From Phialocephala subalpina (taxonomy: Eukaryota > Ascomycota > Leotiomycetes > Helotiales > Mollisiaceae), in NCBI GenBank assembly GCA_900073065.1, contig FJOG01000026.1, positions 627,558 through 691,557 of the forward strand: a stretch of 64,000 nt of DNA, read 5' to 3'. Below, piece after piece: positions 32,499 to 43,352 of this stretch. Position 1 is the stretch's first letter. Every line of letters starts with the position of its first letter. The position numbers were made by a program, and so were the translations under genes. The notes under the pieces are model-generated. The model searched no databases and had not been told where the DNA came from. It worked only from the letters and a program-made list of their open reading frames with translations.

Positions 32499-34283
32499 AT
32501 GAGGGGCCCATAATACAATTAGGTACATGTCTCCAGAGATATCATAAAATAGATGAGCGATGAACGTTTCTCCTGTAAAGTACTGCACGTCCTTTGTACT
32601 TTTGAAGCTAATCGTCGGTTGGGCTGTAGACTAGGCACCCGTCAGAGCGCGATCGCTAAATCTCCAGCGCATCAGCCCTTTTTTTCAGGGCTTTGTTACC
32701 CCGCACCCGCCCCGCATTTTGAAATCGAAAAATGTTAAAACACATCGAGACTCGATACTATGCAGAAGTGGTGTCTTCTGCCAAGTACTTAAACTGCTTT
32801 CGTGTTTTTCCTTTAGAAAACCTTTAGTTTAAAAGATAATTTGCTAGGATACAGAACGTGGAAGGGAAGTCAAATGCCCTTCTCCAAGCTCGGTAAGATC
32901 AGGGGATCGCTTGCAGGTCCTGTAAGGGGCTGCGTGACACGCCTGGTCTTCTCTCCATGGAATATTCATGTAGCAAAAGTATCTTTGACGATTCCCTCTG
33001 TCTGTTTCCGAAATGGTTTGAAGTTACATTATTCATGACGCAGTGTACGTGTCAACCCTAGAACCTAACTGCCGCCCCACCGTATTTAAGTATGTAATCT
33101 TACTATCGCGCCTTCCTCACCACGTTCTTCCAGATTTGACACTTTATTATTGAGATTTGACTATTAAACGAGATCCCTCAGCTCCACAACTTTCTCCAAA
33201 CTTAGTTGCACAGCGAAATTCGGCCCTCATTCTCAAAACGACTTTGTGAATGGATGTTTTCTGATAAAACCTTCCGAGATGCTTTTCCCCCAGAACCATA
33301 TTTTCCACCCAGACGCTTTTACGACCAACTTCCTGAATACTCCTACAAAGAGATACAAAAATCCCGAAGAGAATACAACATAACAGCGATAACTACTCCT
33401 TTTCGCAGCTAGACTTGTTGCCAATGCATTGTTTGGATATGTGCCAATGCAGATGAGGGAAATTGGTTCCCGACTAGAGAGCCCCTGTTGGGAATTGCGA
33501 ATCATTATCAATATGGGGCCGCAGTTCTTTTCAATATGACTTGAAAAAATAGAGATATATGGGACAGCTTTGTGGAAAGGAAATGTGGGAGAAAGTGCAA
33601 GCTGCGAAGCGGGACGAGTGCGGGAGGAGTGACGATGGGCACTACCTTGAAGCTAGCCAAAATTGAAGCTGCACTGCACAACTCCAGCTTTGCAAGAATT
33701 TGGAGTTCCTGTGAGTTATTAGCTCATAAACAAGAGAAGTTGATTATGAATGTCCCAGGCACAGCTGGGAGATTGAAAATACTTTTGAGGTGGCTTTAAC
33801 TTCAAACTTGCATGCAGGTTTCTGCGAACCTGTTAGTTTTCTGCCTGCACAAGACTTCAAATCATATATTTGGCTTCGTATCACTTTAGAGATTGAGCAA
33901 TGGCTTACTGACAACACTCATCGGAAAGGACGTCCTCTATAAATATTTTATAGACAGTCAATGATTGATTGAGAAGTTTCGCTCATATCGAGTTTCCCCG
34001 AAGCCCCTAAGCGAGTGCTGTAAGCTTAGCGAGGCTCTCGAAATCTGACAACTTGATGACGTTGAATCTCGGCATTGGTCATAAATATTCTTACTAAAAA
34101 TTTCAAGCAGTTGAAGGCGTTCTCATTTGGACAAAGGCTTGTAATAGGACAAAAGTCGGGATGGCGGGGTAAATCAGCTCGCTAAACGACCCCACAGTCC
34201 CCCTAAATAGACCCCAACTGTCTTGGACTTTGAGGAGCAAGCATCTCCCGGGTCAAGCCTTTCAATAAACCTTCTATTCCACA
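32499..34283. other. Intergenic
   Basis: No supported gene. Short ORFs (60-92 codons) lack motifs. The right end is the 3' flank of the minus-strand carrier gene. Confidence 0.4.
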
Positions 34284-36247
34284 TTAAACAGTCTCCACCC
34301 GTTCTTCTAACTCATCTTCCATTCCATTCTTTTCATTCTCCATTGCGTATAGCCGATTGCTCGTTAGCCCCGAACGATGCGCATCATCATAAGCCCTTCG
34401 CTTAGCTCGAGCAAATGTAGGCGCATGCGGTCCATACAACAAGTCCATATCCTCGAGTGTTACACCCTTGGTTTCAGGAACAAAGAAGTAGGCAAAGAGA
34501 AACGCAACACATGTGCATGCTGCAAAGAAGAAGAACATCCCGTACTTGATCGATTTAACCATATACGGAAGTGAGTACACGATCATGAATTGAGCAAGCC
34601 ACTGCATGCAAACAGCACACATCATGCCCAAACCTCGTACCCGAGTGGGGAGTACTTCGGCGGCGAAGATCCAGGGAATTCCGTTCCAGGAGAAGCCATA
34701 AAAAATGGCGTAAAGGTATATCATCGCCACGGCTGCGTTGGCACCAGCATCTGCGGGTGGAAGTCTATCGAATGAGCCACTGATTTTAGCATAGGCTCCC
34801 ATGTAGAACATTGCGAATCCAGCTCCAAGTGCACCTACGAGCAGCGGAAAACGACGACCAAATCTGTCAACGATGAATAGCATGAAGACAACGGTTGTGA
34901 ACATTTTGACAAGTCCGTAGACACCGGTGGCTAGCAAGCCGGTGGAAGTACCAGTGAAACCGATAGACTTGAAAATGGTAGGAGAGTAGTAGTTGATGGC
35001 GTTAATACTGCATCACACACGTCAGCGCGAATTTCATAAACAGCGTTCTCAATCTCCCAGCCTCGCCGGGACATTCTCAGCCAACTTTGTTAATGAAGGA
35101 GACCAATTGGCCAAGATCATGGCACTATATTGTATGCGGTATCTCAGCCTAGCCAAACCTCCTCAATAGTCCTGTCAAAGCTGGGAGATTGAGGGTGCTA
35201 TTCTTGAAAGAATGCTGGTCTGGCCAGTAGGCTAGAGAAAACTTACCCAGTCAGGTTCTGGAGAAGCATTAGTGCAACGCAGATCAAGATTCGGTTCCTG
35301 ATACTACTGTTCTTCAACTCTTTCAAGGTAGCGAGTGTCATTGTCTTTCCACCAGTCAACTCGATCTCATGATCTACTGCAGCTGACATCTCCGCCATTT
35401 CTCGCTGAACGTATTCATGGTCGGCAGGAAGGTTCCGAACCCAGGATAGAGCTTTCAAAGCCTGTTCCTTGTGACCTTTGGAAATCAACCATCGCGGGGA
35501 CTCTATGGTCCAAAACATTGATATAACCAACAGACCAGAAGGAACTAGTTGTACCGCCACCGGAATGTGCCATTGCTTGTCTGTGGAACTGGAAATGTTC
35601 AAGTTGACGCCGTAGTTGACCCAGAAACCAAACACAAGTGCGATTTGTAACATGATTTCGAATATTCCGATCAGACGACCACGGATTGGCGCAGGAGAAC
35701 ATTCGCCGATATAGATGGGGACAAGCACGGATGAAGCGCCCCTATCTAATAGTTAGCATTTGCTGCTGATGTGTGGGAGAAGAATAGCATACACTCCAAG
35801 TCCTGTAAGAACACGCCCTCCATAAAGAGCTCCAAGTTGACCAATCAACTGTATCGCTGCACCAGCAATGAAGACTACACCGGAGCCACAGATCACCCAT
35901 CTGCGACCAAAATACTCTGAAAACGCTGTGCCGAGTATAACACCAAAGAAGGCTCCACCCTGGAACGTGGATACAATGTTTGATGACAGACTTGTGACTG
36001 AAGTTGGGGTGAGGCCATAGGCTTGCTGGAAAGAGTGGAGGTTCAAGGTACCCCCAATGAAAGCAGAGTCATATCCGTACATTGCAGAAGCCTCACAAAG
36101 GTCAGCACAACCTGCTGATATCGACTTGAGAAGACCGTGAATACGTACCCATGTAGCGGCAAAGGCTACCCAGTATACCCTCCAGCCGAAAGCTTCATTA
36201 GGAATGGGGTTCTGAGGGTCCTCTTTGATAGCGAAAGGATTCCTCAT
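34284..36247 (-). CDS. MFS sugar/quinate-permease-like transporter
   Basis: Exons 36247-36149, 36091-35793, 35741-35247 and 35007-34284 give 538 residues. The start MRNPFAIKEDPQNP is preferred over the longer open frame to 36385 because MFS homology begins soon after. Twelve helices and sugar-porter signatures are present: MYGYDSAFIGGTLNL in helix 1, EYFGRRWVICG, GLGVGASSVLVPIYIGECSP with PAPIRGRL, QNLTGINAINYYSP in helix 7, and the final VPETKGVTLEDMD. GYDSAFIG and NAINYYSP are typical of the quinate-permease (QutD/Qa-y) branch as well as other fungal sugar porters. It should import a sugar-like or polyol acid substrate across the plasma membrane with protons. The neighbours (dehydratase, dehydrogenase) favour quinate or shikimate. 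The last intron (239 bp) contains a 14-bp inverted repeat. Confidence 0.88.
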
Positions 36248-36931
36248 GATGCCTGAAGTTGAATTGGAAGTGGTAATTGGGCCCTTGGGATGAGTGCTGC
36301 AGCTTGAGTTCTGTGCTATCCAGAGAAAACTGCAGTGATATATAGCCTCGGTGTAATAAGGTGGAGGAAGGAATGCTTCAGCCACCAGACAACTTCTGAA
36401 GGTGGGACATCAGTAGTTCGGGAAAAACATATTGCGGATCAACCCCGCGCGCGGGGCCCCAATCCCACAAGAATAGAAAGTCATTCGTTCGTGGGGTTGA
36501 ACACTTATCCCCTCAACTCTTGGATAGTACCTTCTTAGATTGAGGGCGGAGTCCACGCCATGCTCGGCGGGCCGCCCAGCCCCGAGGCGCCGTACCAAGC
36601 CTTGGCCGTGGCTCTGGCGGTTGACCCCTATCCCGTTCCCTCGGGACGAGACTAGCTGTTTACGTTCGGCTACCCCCACTTTTGAACCACGTTAACTACT
36701 ATTCCCTGGTCTCTCTGGTCTCTTCCTAGGCATCAAAACTCTTCCGAACGAGTGTATCAATCCAATGGGACTTGGAGAGCGACTGGCATTGCTTGAATCT
36801 AATCTCTCCTCGAGAACCTTTCATTGATTACCACTTCGAGGCAATTGCATCGCCCTCTGGCCTATAGTTGGGAAATATTGGAGCAATCTATATCAAATCT
36901 ACATTCCTGACTTTCAGAAAACAACAAACAC
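36248..36931. promoter_or_regulatory. Divergent promoter region with QA-1F/QutA-like site
   Basis: This segment separates the divergent carrier and dehydrogenase genes. At 36495-36510 the sequence GGTTGAACACTTATCC matches 14 of 16 positions of the quinate-activator site GGRTAARYRYTTAYCC (read on the reverse strand as GGATAAGTGTTCAACC). It lies inside an unusually GC-rich stretch described separately. A weaker, 12/16 match lies at 38008-38023, before the dehydratase gene. Confidence 0.45.
36425..36700. other. GC-rich structured island
   Basis: About 275 bp are clearly richer in G and C than both flanks. They contain a perfect 14-bp palindrome at 36443-36456 (CCCCGCGCGCGGGG), an adjoining GGGGCCCC, and further complementary stretches (CCCAC..GTGGG at 36464-36495). 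The reverse strand is open for 89 codons, but the peptide has no recognisable motif. The look is of a structured RNA or an insertion from another genome, for instance an organellar group II intron fragment; I could not confirm this. Confidence 0.4.
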
Positions 36932-37831
36932 ATGTCTACCTCCATGCTTCAACATTCTCCAATATCTGGACGACTTGCTGGTCAAGTTGCACTGATAACC
37001 GGCGGTGCTGGGAACATTGGGCTGGCAACAGCGAATCGTTTCCTCCACGAGGGAGCAAAAGTTGTGCTCATCGACATCAATCCCAAAGCATTGCAAGACG
37101 CCAAGACGAGCTTGGAAGCAAAGCTCTCATCAGAAGTCATGCCATCAGATTCAATGCACTGCATAACCGCAGATGTCACTTCCGAGCCTGCGGTCGAGGC
37201 ATTTGTAGCAGAGACTGTGAAAGTCTTTGGACGTCTAGACTGCGCCTTTCTCTGTGCCGGCTTCTCGTACTCTTCAAAAAGCTTACTGGAGACATCTGTT
37301 GATCTTTATGATCGAGTCATGTTGATAAATTGTCGGTCTGGTAAGTTGAGGTGCTTCAAACACCTCATTTTATACCCAGCAACATTTGAGGTCTATCGAA
37401 GCACCTGGCTAATGGTTGTGTCCAATACAGCTTTCTTGGGGATCAAGCATGTTGGAACCGCAATGAAAAACTTGAAGACAGGCGGAAGTATAATCCTTGC
37501 ATCATCTATAGCAGGACTACGAGCAACTCCGGGGTTGATTGCTTACTCAGCAGCAAAATATGCCCTTCGAGGAATGTGTGTCACAGCTGCTGCAGAGTTG
37601 GGCCCGTATGGTATTCGTGTGAATACTGTGCATCCTTGTGGTGTCAATACGCCAATGTTCCTTGCAACCTGGACACCTGAGAAGATGGCCACCATGTTAG
37701 GCAATGTACCGCTGGGACGATGGGCAGAGGTTGAGGATATTGCAGCTGTTGTGTCATTCCTTGCAAGCAAAGACTCACAATTCATGACTGGAGGCCACTT
37801 GAAGATTGATGGTGGTGCAGTTTCGTCGTGA
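36932..37831 (+). CDS. Short-chain dehydrogenase/reductase
   Basis: Exons 36932-37340 and 37431-37831 give 269 residues. The 90-bp intron has no stop and is a multiple of three, so an unspliced reading also stays open; splicing (GTAAGT..ATACAG) joins LINCRS to AFLGIKHVG as in the family. Classical SDR features: cofactor motif TGGAGNIG (23-30), DVT at 81-83 contacting the adenine, the CAG block (108-110), catalytic Ser near 161 and YSAAK (Tyr175, Lys179), then the PCGVNTPM segment. A C-terminal DGG is also normal. The Asp at the end of the second strand (VVLIDIN) points to NAD(H). The enzyme probably oxidises a hydroxyl group of the cluster's substrate. Fungal quinate dehydrogenase belongs to another family, so its exact step is open. 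Confidence 0.88.
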   Translation: MSTSMLQHSPISGRLAGQVALITGGAGNIGLATANRFLHEGAKVVLIDINPKALQDAKTSLEAKLSSEVMPSDSMHCITADVTSEPAVEAFVAETVKVFGRLDCAFLCAGFSYSSKSLLETSVDLYDRVMLINCRSGKLRCFKHLILYPATFEVYRSTWLMVVSNTAFLGIKHVGTAMKNLKTGGSIILASSIAGLRATPGLIAYSAAKYALRGMCVTAAAELGPYGIRVNTVHPCGVNTPMFLATWTPEKMATMLGNVPLGRWAEVEDIAAVVSFLASKDSQFMTGGHLKIDGGAVSS

Positions 37832-38293
37832 TAAAATAAATTTCATGGATCAGAAGACATAATGTGTCGTTGCTAGGGAACACGTGCGGGTGAAATGTGA
37901 ACTGAAATCAGACAGAGACCTAGCGTGCACCCAAAGTTCTGTATATCATCGCGTCATATCACTAGCTCAGAAACGAACTCTCCCATCTTGACGTATGGAG
38001 AACGACCGGATAATAATTTTGCCCCCGACATTGAGGCTGTGCCTCTTGCATGTTCTTGGCAAGTCCCAAGCCGCTATATGTAGCCAGCACTGCGACTCCA
38101 AGACTTGTACCAGTTGCCAAGCCTTGTCAAACTTCAAAACACTTGGCTACATGTGAGAGTGCTCAGTTTCGAACGTCTCAATTCTCTCCTCGACGGACAA
38201 TTCCCAATAGTAGCAAGCTCATCGGCAAAAGTCTTTGGCGAACTTCGAGAAACGAGGTAGAGAAACAGGGAGCTAAAATCATAAGTCTCTTCA
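37832..38293. other. Intergenic upstream of dehydratase gene
   Basis: No gene. Contains CACGTG at 37881 and the weak activator-site match at 38008-38023. Confidence 0.4.
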
Positions 38294-39286
38294 ATGTCAA
38301 TGGCCTTCACCAACAAGCTAGCAATCGCTAGCGTCTCTCTTGGCCAGCACCCTTCACATACCCTTGACCAAAAGATGGCCGCCGCATCCCATCACGGGTT
38401 TTCTGGTATCGAGATCGTCTACTCCGACCTCGAGGCTTTCAGCAAGAGTAACGATCTCACCATTCTGAAGGGTGCTGATACCGCCAAATCTCTCTGCAAA
38501 AAACACAACCTCACAATCCTCTCCCTCAACCCCTTCAAGAACTTCGAAGGCCACAACTCTCCTTTTATCTCGCGCATCACCGTCGCACAGCACTGGCTCG
38601 CTGTCGCCCGACGACTTGGCGCAATATACCTTCAAGTTCCATCGCAATTTGACCCCAACTCCACCGGTGACAGAACTACTAGTGTCTCAGAGCTTCGTCA
38701 GCTCGCTGACCTCGCAGCTTCAGAAGAGCTCGTAGTCAGTATTGCGTATGAGGCCGTGGCATGGGCGACACACAATACAACATGGCAGTCCTCGCTAGAG
38801 ATCGTCGAGGCGGTCGATAGACCAAACTTTGGAATATGTTTAGATTCATTCCATATCATGTCTTTGCTATGGGGCGACAATAGTGTTGCAGGCGGCATCC
38901 GGCCTGAGGGACCTGCCGAGCTGGAGGCATCATTGACGGATCTAGTGCACAATTGTCCACTTGAGCGTATCTTCTATATCCAGATCTCTGACGCAGAGCT
39001 CTTTGATCCGCCTTTGGGTCCTGGGCATGAGCTTTACAATGAGAAAGATGACAGACGGTTGATTTGGTCGAGGAAGGCACGCCCATTTCCGCTGGAGAGG
39101 GAATTTGGTGGCTATTTTCCAGTCGCCGAGTTTGTGAACAAGTGTCTGGTGGAGAAAAAATGGAAGGGCTGGGTGTCATTTGAAGTTTTTGATAGAAGAA
39201 TGTTAGAAGCGGGCAATGGACCTGAGAAGGCAGCGGAAAGGGGAAGAAGGTCTTGGGAGAGGATACTGGAAGCATTGTCGAGTTAG
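38294..39286 (+). CDS. 3-dehydroshikimate dehydratase
   Basis: A single exon of 330 residues with a sugar-phosphate-isomerase/AP-endonuclease-2 TIM barrel. It converts 3-dehydroshikimate to protocatechuate, the entry to the beta-ketoadipate pathway, in the cytosol. All four metal ligands expected for the fungal/QuiC-type enzyme can be placed: Glu153 (SIAYEAVAW), Asp184 (GICLDSFHI), Gln230 (FYIQISDAELFD) and Glu297 (VSFEVFDRRM). The substrate loop HELYNEKDDRRLIWSRKARP and the W..SLEIVEAVDRPNFG block are also typical. The start MSMAFTNKLAIASVSLG places the first strand immediately, as in relatives (qa-4, qutC). Its position beside a quinate-permease-like carrier and an SDR supports a role in using quinate or shikimate from plant material. 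Confidence 0.88.
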   Translation: MSMAFTNKLAIASVSLGQHPSHTLDQKMAAASHHGFSGIEIVYSDLEAFSKSNDLTILKGADTAKSLCKKHNLTILSLNPFKNFEGHNSPFISRITVAQHWLAVARRLGAIYLQVPSQFDPNSTGDRTTSVSELRQLADLAASEELVVSIAYEAVAWATHNTTWQSSLEIVEAVDRPNFGICLDSFHIMSLLWGDNSVAGGIRPEGPAELEASLTDLVHNCPLERIFYIQISDAELFDPPLGPGHELYNEKDDRRLIWSRKARPFPLEREFGGYFPVAEFVNKCLVEKKWKGWVSFEVFDRRMLEAGNGPEKAAERGRRSWERILEALSS

Positions 39287-39450
39287 ATGATCTAATCTAT
39301 TGTAGTCTTCGGCACGTGTAAAGCTTTCACAGAGATTGACCAATGGTGACCTTCATGAAATAGTACATGCAACTTAGACCATTGCTTTTATTTAGTGTCT
39401 TGGAAAACTGTCTGACTCGAAGCGTGTCGAAATTGCCCAAGTGTCATCCC

Positions 39451-40662
39451 TCACCTCTGCCTTTCATCCTCATCTACATATCCATCCAATTCATTTTTCT
39501 GCAGAAACTCCTCTAGCAATCCGGCAACCTTCTCATTATCCATATCCGCGAACGCAATATGAGTACTCCCCTTCAATCCCTTCTCCCCCAACATCAACAC
39601 CTCCGCATTACCTCCGTACTCATTGATCAGCTTCGCCGCCCATCTACTCTGCTTCACAAACTCATTATACTCAGCTCTATGATCTCCCCACACGAACTGA
39701 ACCGCTGTCAAATTCGCTAGCTTCTTGAACTGCTCCACGGGAACAACAAATGGTCCAAATCCAGGTATCGTGTTCGCAGTGATGTTGATATTATCCGGAA
39801 ACACATACCCAATACTCTCATACGTAACAATAGCCGCAATATTAGTCCCATTCGCCCTCGTCGTCGCCATCTGAGCTCTCAATCCCCCAGCAGAATTCGT
39901 CAAATAAATCACCTCCTCCCCAAGCTTCCCACTATCCGCCGCAGCTGCCATAGCATCCGCATGCAGCAACACATTCTCATCAGTATCAAACTCATCATAT
40001 CTTGCACTTGTCGCTTGCTGCCATGCATAAGTATCATTGATAGGGAACTGGACATCAGGCCACCAGTTCATGTAGCTAGGGCCGAAGTTCCAGCCTGCGA
40101 AGTTTGATTGGTCGCGGTAGCCGGGTGTGTAGGTTATGGGGACACAGGCCCAGTTTGCGCGTCCTACTCGGGGTCCATCCCATAGGTACGTGGGGTAGTC
40201 GCGAGAGAGGAAGAGGTCTTTGTAGCCGGGGCCACCGTCCCAGCGGTTTTGAAAGACTTGGGTGGATGAGGAGTGCCACATTACTAGAGAGGATTTGCGG
40301 GGAGTCCATGGGATGAAGTATCTGTTTTCAAAATGAAAAGATCAGCATTGGTTTTCCGTGGGCTTGGAGGTGCTGGAAAACACTTCTTGTAATCGGAGAA
40401 GAGAATTTGATCGAGTGGTGTCCCGTCAGGGTGAACTGTAGGGAATGATTGATTATTTGGAAGACAAGACTCACTCGACATATCCATGATCGCAAGAAAG
40501 CGTCTCATTAGGATTCTTCGGGTTAACCAAAATCCTCCCACCAATTTCAAAACCACCCGAGCTATCCAACATAATTGGCTTTCTCCCATCGTCGCCAGCC
40601 TTTCTCGCCAAAACACCATTGTCTGCCGTCACCAGCAGTACTGCGAACAACGGAAACAACAT
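39451..40662 (-). CDS. Secreted alpha/beta hydrolase (esterase-like)
   Basis: Exons 40662-40475 and 40321-39451 (intron 153 bp, GTGAGT..AACAG) give 352 residues. The start is the ATG at 40662, which yields a signal peptide (MLFPLFAVLLVTADNGVLA); the longer open frame to 40776 would place it internally. Then GRKPIMLDSSGGFEIGGRIL and YFIPWTPRKSSLVMWHSSS, the usual front strands with the oxyanion region, a variable lid, and the nucleophile elbow LTNSAGG (Ser at about 206). GSTHIAFADMDN near the end carries the likely catalytic His. N-glycosylation sequons (NGT, NIT, NLT) fit secretion. The substrate is unknown. Next to a quinate/shikimate-type cluster it could release cyclic acids from plant esters, but that is position-based inference only. 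Confidence 0.75.
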
Positions 40663-41340
40663 GTGATCAAGTGTTTCGTTTCTGGGGAAATTGGGCAGGA
40701 CAGCGAACTTATGCAACTTCTCAATTTTCTTCATGCGGGGTACTGGGGTAGGGATGACTGCCCAAGTGCCGGCCATCCCATCTTGGTAGGTGCATTTGGG
40801 AAGGATAGGGAAGGATATTTATTGGAAGCGGATGCGAGGGTGAAAATGCGGAGGGGTGGGATTGTGGGGTACAGGGAAGATTGGTATTTTGCCAGATTGC
40901 TGATGACGAGGTTGGAGATTCAGCCTCATTCAGGTACGAAAGCGATTAATTTTGAGAGAACTTTATAAGATGTGGTTTACGTAACGGAGTCGCACTTAGA
41001 TTAGGTAACGTTCCATTGGAAAGATATTCGCTGTACATGTAGGGTATATTTAGGTTCTGAGGGGTTCAAATTATGGTAAACGTCGCGAATGGAGAAGAAT
41101 GAAATTGACCGTAGACATTCACCTGCGTAGATCGTTCAAGAATGCAGTGACATGTAAGATTTAGGAACAATACGATTCATTATGTACTAGAGATCAAAAA
41201 GGAGACAAAACAAGAGTACCTACCAGCAGGTCTCTTACTTTTTATGCGACACACAAGTCCAGCTTGTATATTGTCACCACTGATGATAGGGGCAAGGGGC
41301 CACCAGTCACTCCAAGAACTTACCATTGAGATCTTGCTCA
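40663..41340. other. Intergenic
   Basis: No supported gene. The plus-strand frame at 40486-40968 is the shadow of the hydrolase gene plus flank. Confidence 0.4.
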
Positions 41341-41345
41341 GTCTT

Positions 41346-42688
41346 CGTCAGCGTCCTCAAACAGATCGTCGATACTTGGTGCTAGGAAGACACGGAAGGT
41401 ACTTCGAGTTGGGAAGACACTAAAGAGACTTACCTCAGGATCCTGCCCTAGATCCTCCTCCAGCTGATCTTCATCTTCATCCTCTTCGAAATAATCCTCC
41501 AATACCTGCTCCTAGTCCTCGAGCTCAACCGGATATCCCTCGTCGTCCGACTCAATATCCGGATCATGTTCAATCCATGAACGAGGTAGGTGAGGAAGTG
41601 GACGATAAAGCTCGTCTGAGAAGTCACGACGGCAGAAGCCGCACAAGTCATGTTCCAAGAGCCAGGCTGAGATGCAATGTTTGCCATAGACATGGCTGCA
41701 AGGGAGCCGTACAGGTATTTCTTCAGGCTGATCCTAGTTCTCGTTGGCCATGGGTTCGGCGTTGCGGTAGGGCTCCATACAGATGCCGCATTGGTGGCCA
41801 TCCTCGTCTTTAGGAAGAGCGTCGGATGAGACGTCTTGCAGGAGTTTGGCGATTGCAATCTTTCGGTCTGGGACACCGAGACTGATCCGCTCAGCCATGC
41901 GCTCACGAGTTCGTTGTTGAATACGCTGGAAATGTGGGGACACGATCCAGCGCTCGTGGATCAGAGTCGCAATCTCATCGTCCCTCCGTGCGTCTTGTTG
42001 GCTTTGTGCTATCATGTCTGACAGTCCAGTGAGTATGCTTTGTCGTTGTTCGTGAGTTAAATTGTCTTTAATCTCGTTGAATTTTGCGTAAGCTCGAAGG
42101 GTAAAGAACTGCTGCTGCATTGCGACTTGACCGAGCCTCCAGCAGTGCGGGTGAAGTTGCTCTGTTGTCCAACTTGCCATGTGTTGAACAGGAATGTTGT
42201 TCATAGCTCGGAGGAGATGTTGCTTTCAGTTTGATGGTTGTTGTTGATTAACATCGGGTGCTGGTCCAAGATTCAGGGCTTGCTCCAGAACTTGTCTTCG
42301 GGTTAGGATTTCCGATGGAGCTGGGGTTGTAACTCGACACCGAGATATGTCAAAGAGGAATTGAATTCGCTCTGCCTGCAGTAACGTCATTGTGTCCGGA
42401 GAAACTAGCGATAGAGTAAATTCTTCCACCACAGCGTCGCGGTCCCATTGGAGCGCGATTTCAGCTATGGCTTCTGGGGTCATTTGTGCCATTGCTGTTG
42501 TTGCTTCAGCAAAGGCCTCTGGAGTCATTTCTGCCATGTTTGTTGTAAGGTAAGGTAGCTTCTGCGTATAAGATGATGTGATCTAAGGTGGAGAACTTAC
42601 CGTGTAGTGATTGTATAGTTTGAAGTGGAGTTGAGAATGTGTTGGAAAAAGATATAATGGAGAGTTTTGGGGCCATCTCTGCAAGCAT
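41346..42688 (-). pseudogene. RING-finger protein with in-frame stops
   Basis: A first exon from 42688 (second ATG 42676, MAPKLSIISFSNTF) is followed by an intron (GTAAGT..GGCAG, about 42600-42534). A long frame then runs on, with MTPEAFAEATTAMAQMTPEA, a helical middle, and a RING domain: CGICMEPYRNAEP, then LPCSHVYGKHCISAWLLEHD and CGFCRRDF. A C-terminal acidic tail follows. The RING should recruit an E2 ubiquitin-conjugating enzyme. The same frame is cut by TGA at 42226-42228, TAG at 41734-41736 (inside the RING, before DQPEEIPVRLPC) and TAG at 41512-41514 (before EQVLEDYFEEDEDED). The two TAGs fit CAG to TAG and the TGA fits CGA to TGA. The third could be a genuine end. As it stands no full RING can be made. 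Confidence 0.7.
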
Positions 42689-42753
42689 ATATACAGGAAC
42701 GATGATAGTATCATTCTTTCATAAGAACAAAGTTATTGTATTAACATAATGAG

Positions 42754-43352
42754 TCAACGTAGATAAAGAAGGGTGGTTCTTAGTCGTGATAAAAGAAAAG
42801 CAAGTTGAAAGAAGCGTTGTTCGACATAAAGAGATACAATCGTCTTTGAACTTTGCTGTTGATCTTGTAATGCAATGAAGGAATGAGAGGGGCGGTCGAA
42901 TCTCGACAGATAATGAAGAGCGTGCTTAGTCAATCGCGGACTTTGTTCCAAAGGGAATTGTGACTTTTGAGCCGCACTCGTAATAATCTCGATGGAGACA
43001 ACAAAAAGCAATACGGCATAATCATGCGTATCAAATACTGGTGGTTCCGTACCAGTATGCAAAGCATGGAAACTTTGAAAAACAAGCCGTGATATTGAAG
43101 AGCACTTGCAGGGATCTTTGAAAGCTTGGACATAAGTAAGAGACCTGAACTCAGATGAGAGGGAAGTTGTAACTGCGGGGTAATGAACAAAACCCTGGAG
43201 GAAGAGGTGGATGTATTCTGGAAATAAATGAATAAAAGTGTGCAACGCTGTATGCGAAAACAACATGATAATAATGCCCGAGACGCCTGGTATCGTAAAC
43301 ACAGTCCACCGTCGAAATGCTCCTTCCCATTCCATAACTCCTTCAACCAACC
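42754..43352. other. Intergenic with unsupported ORF
   Basis: A 200-codon minus-strand ORF covers this stretch but starts within the preceding gene's 3' flank, has no domain and irregular composition. It is probably 3'-UTR or chance. Confidence 0.4.
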
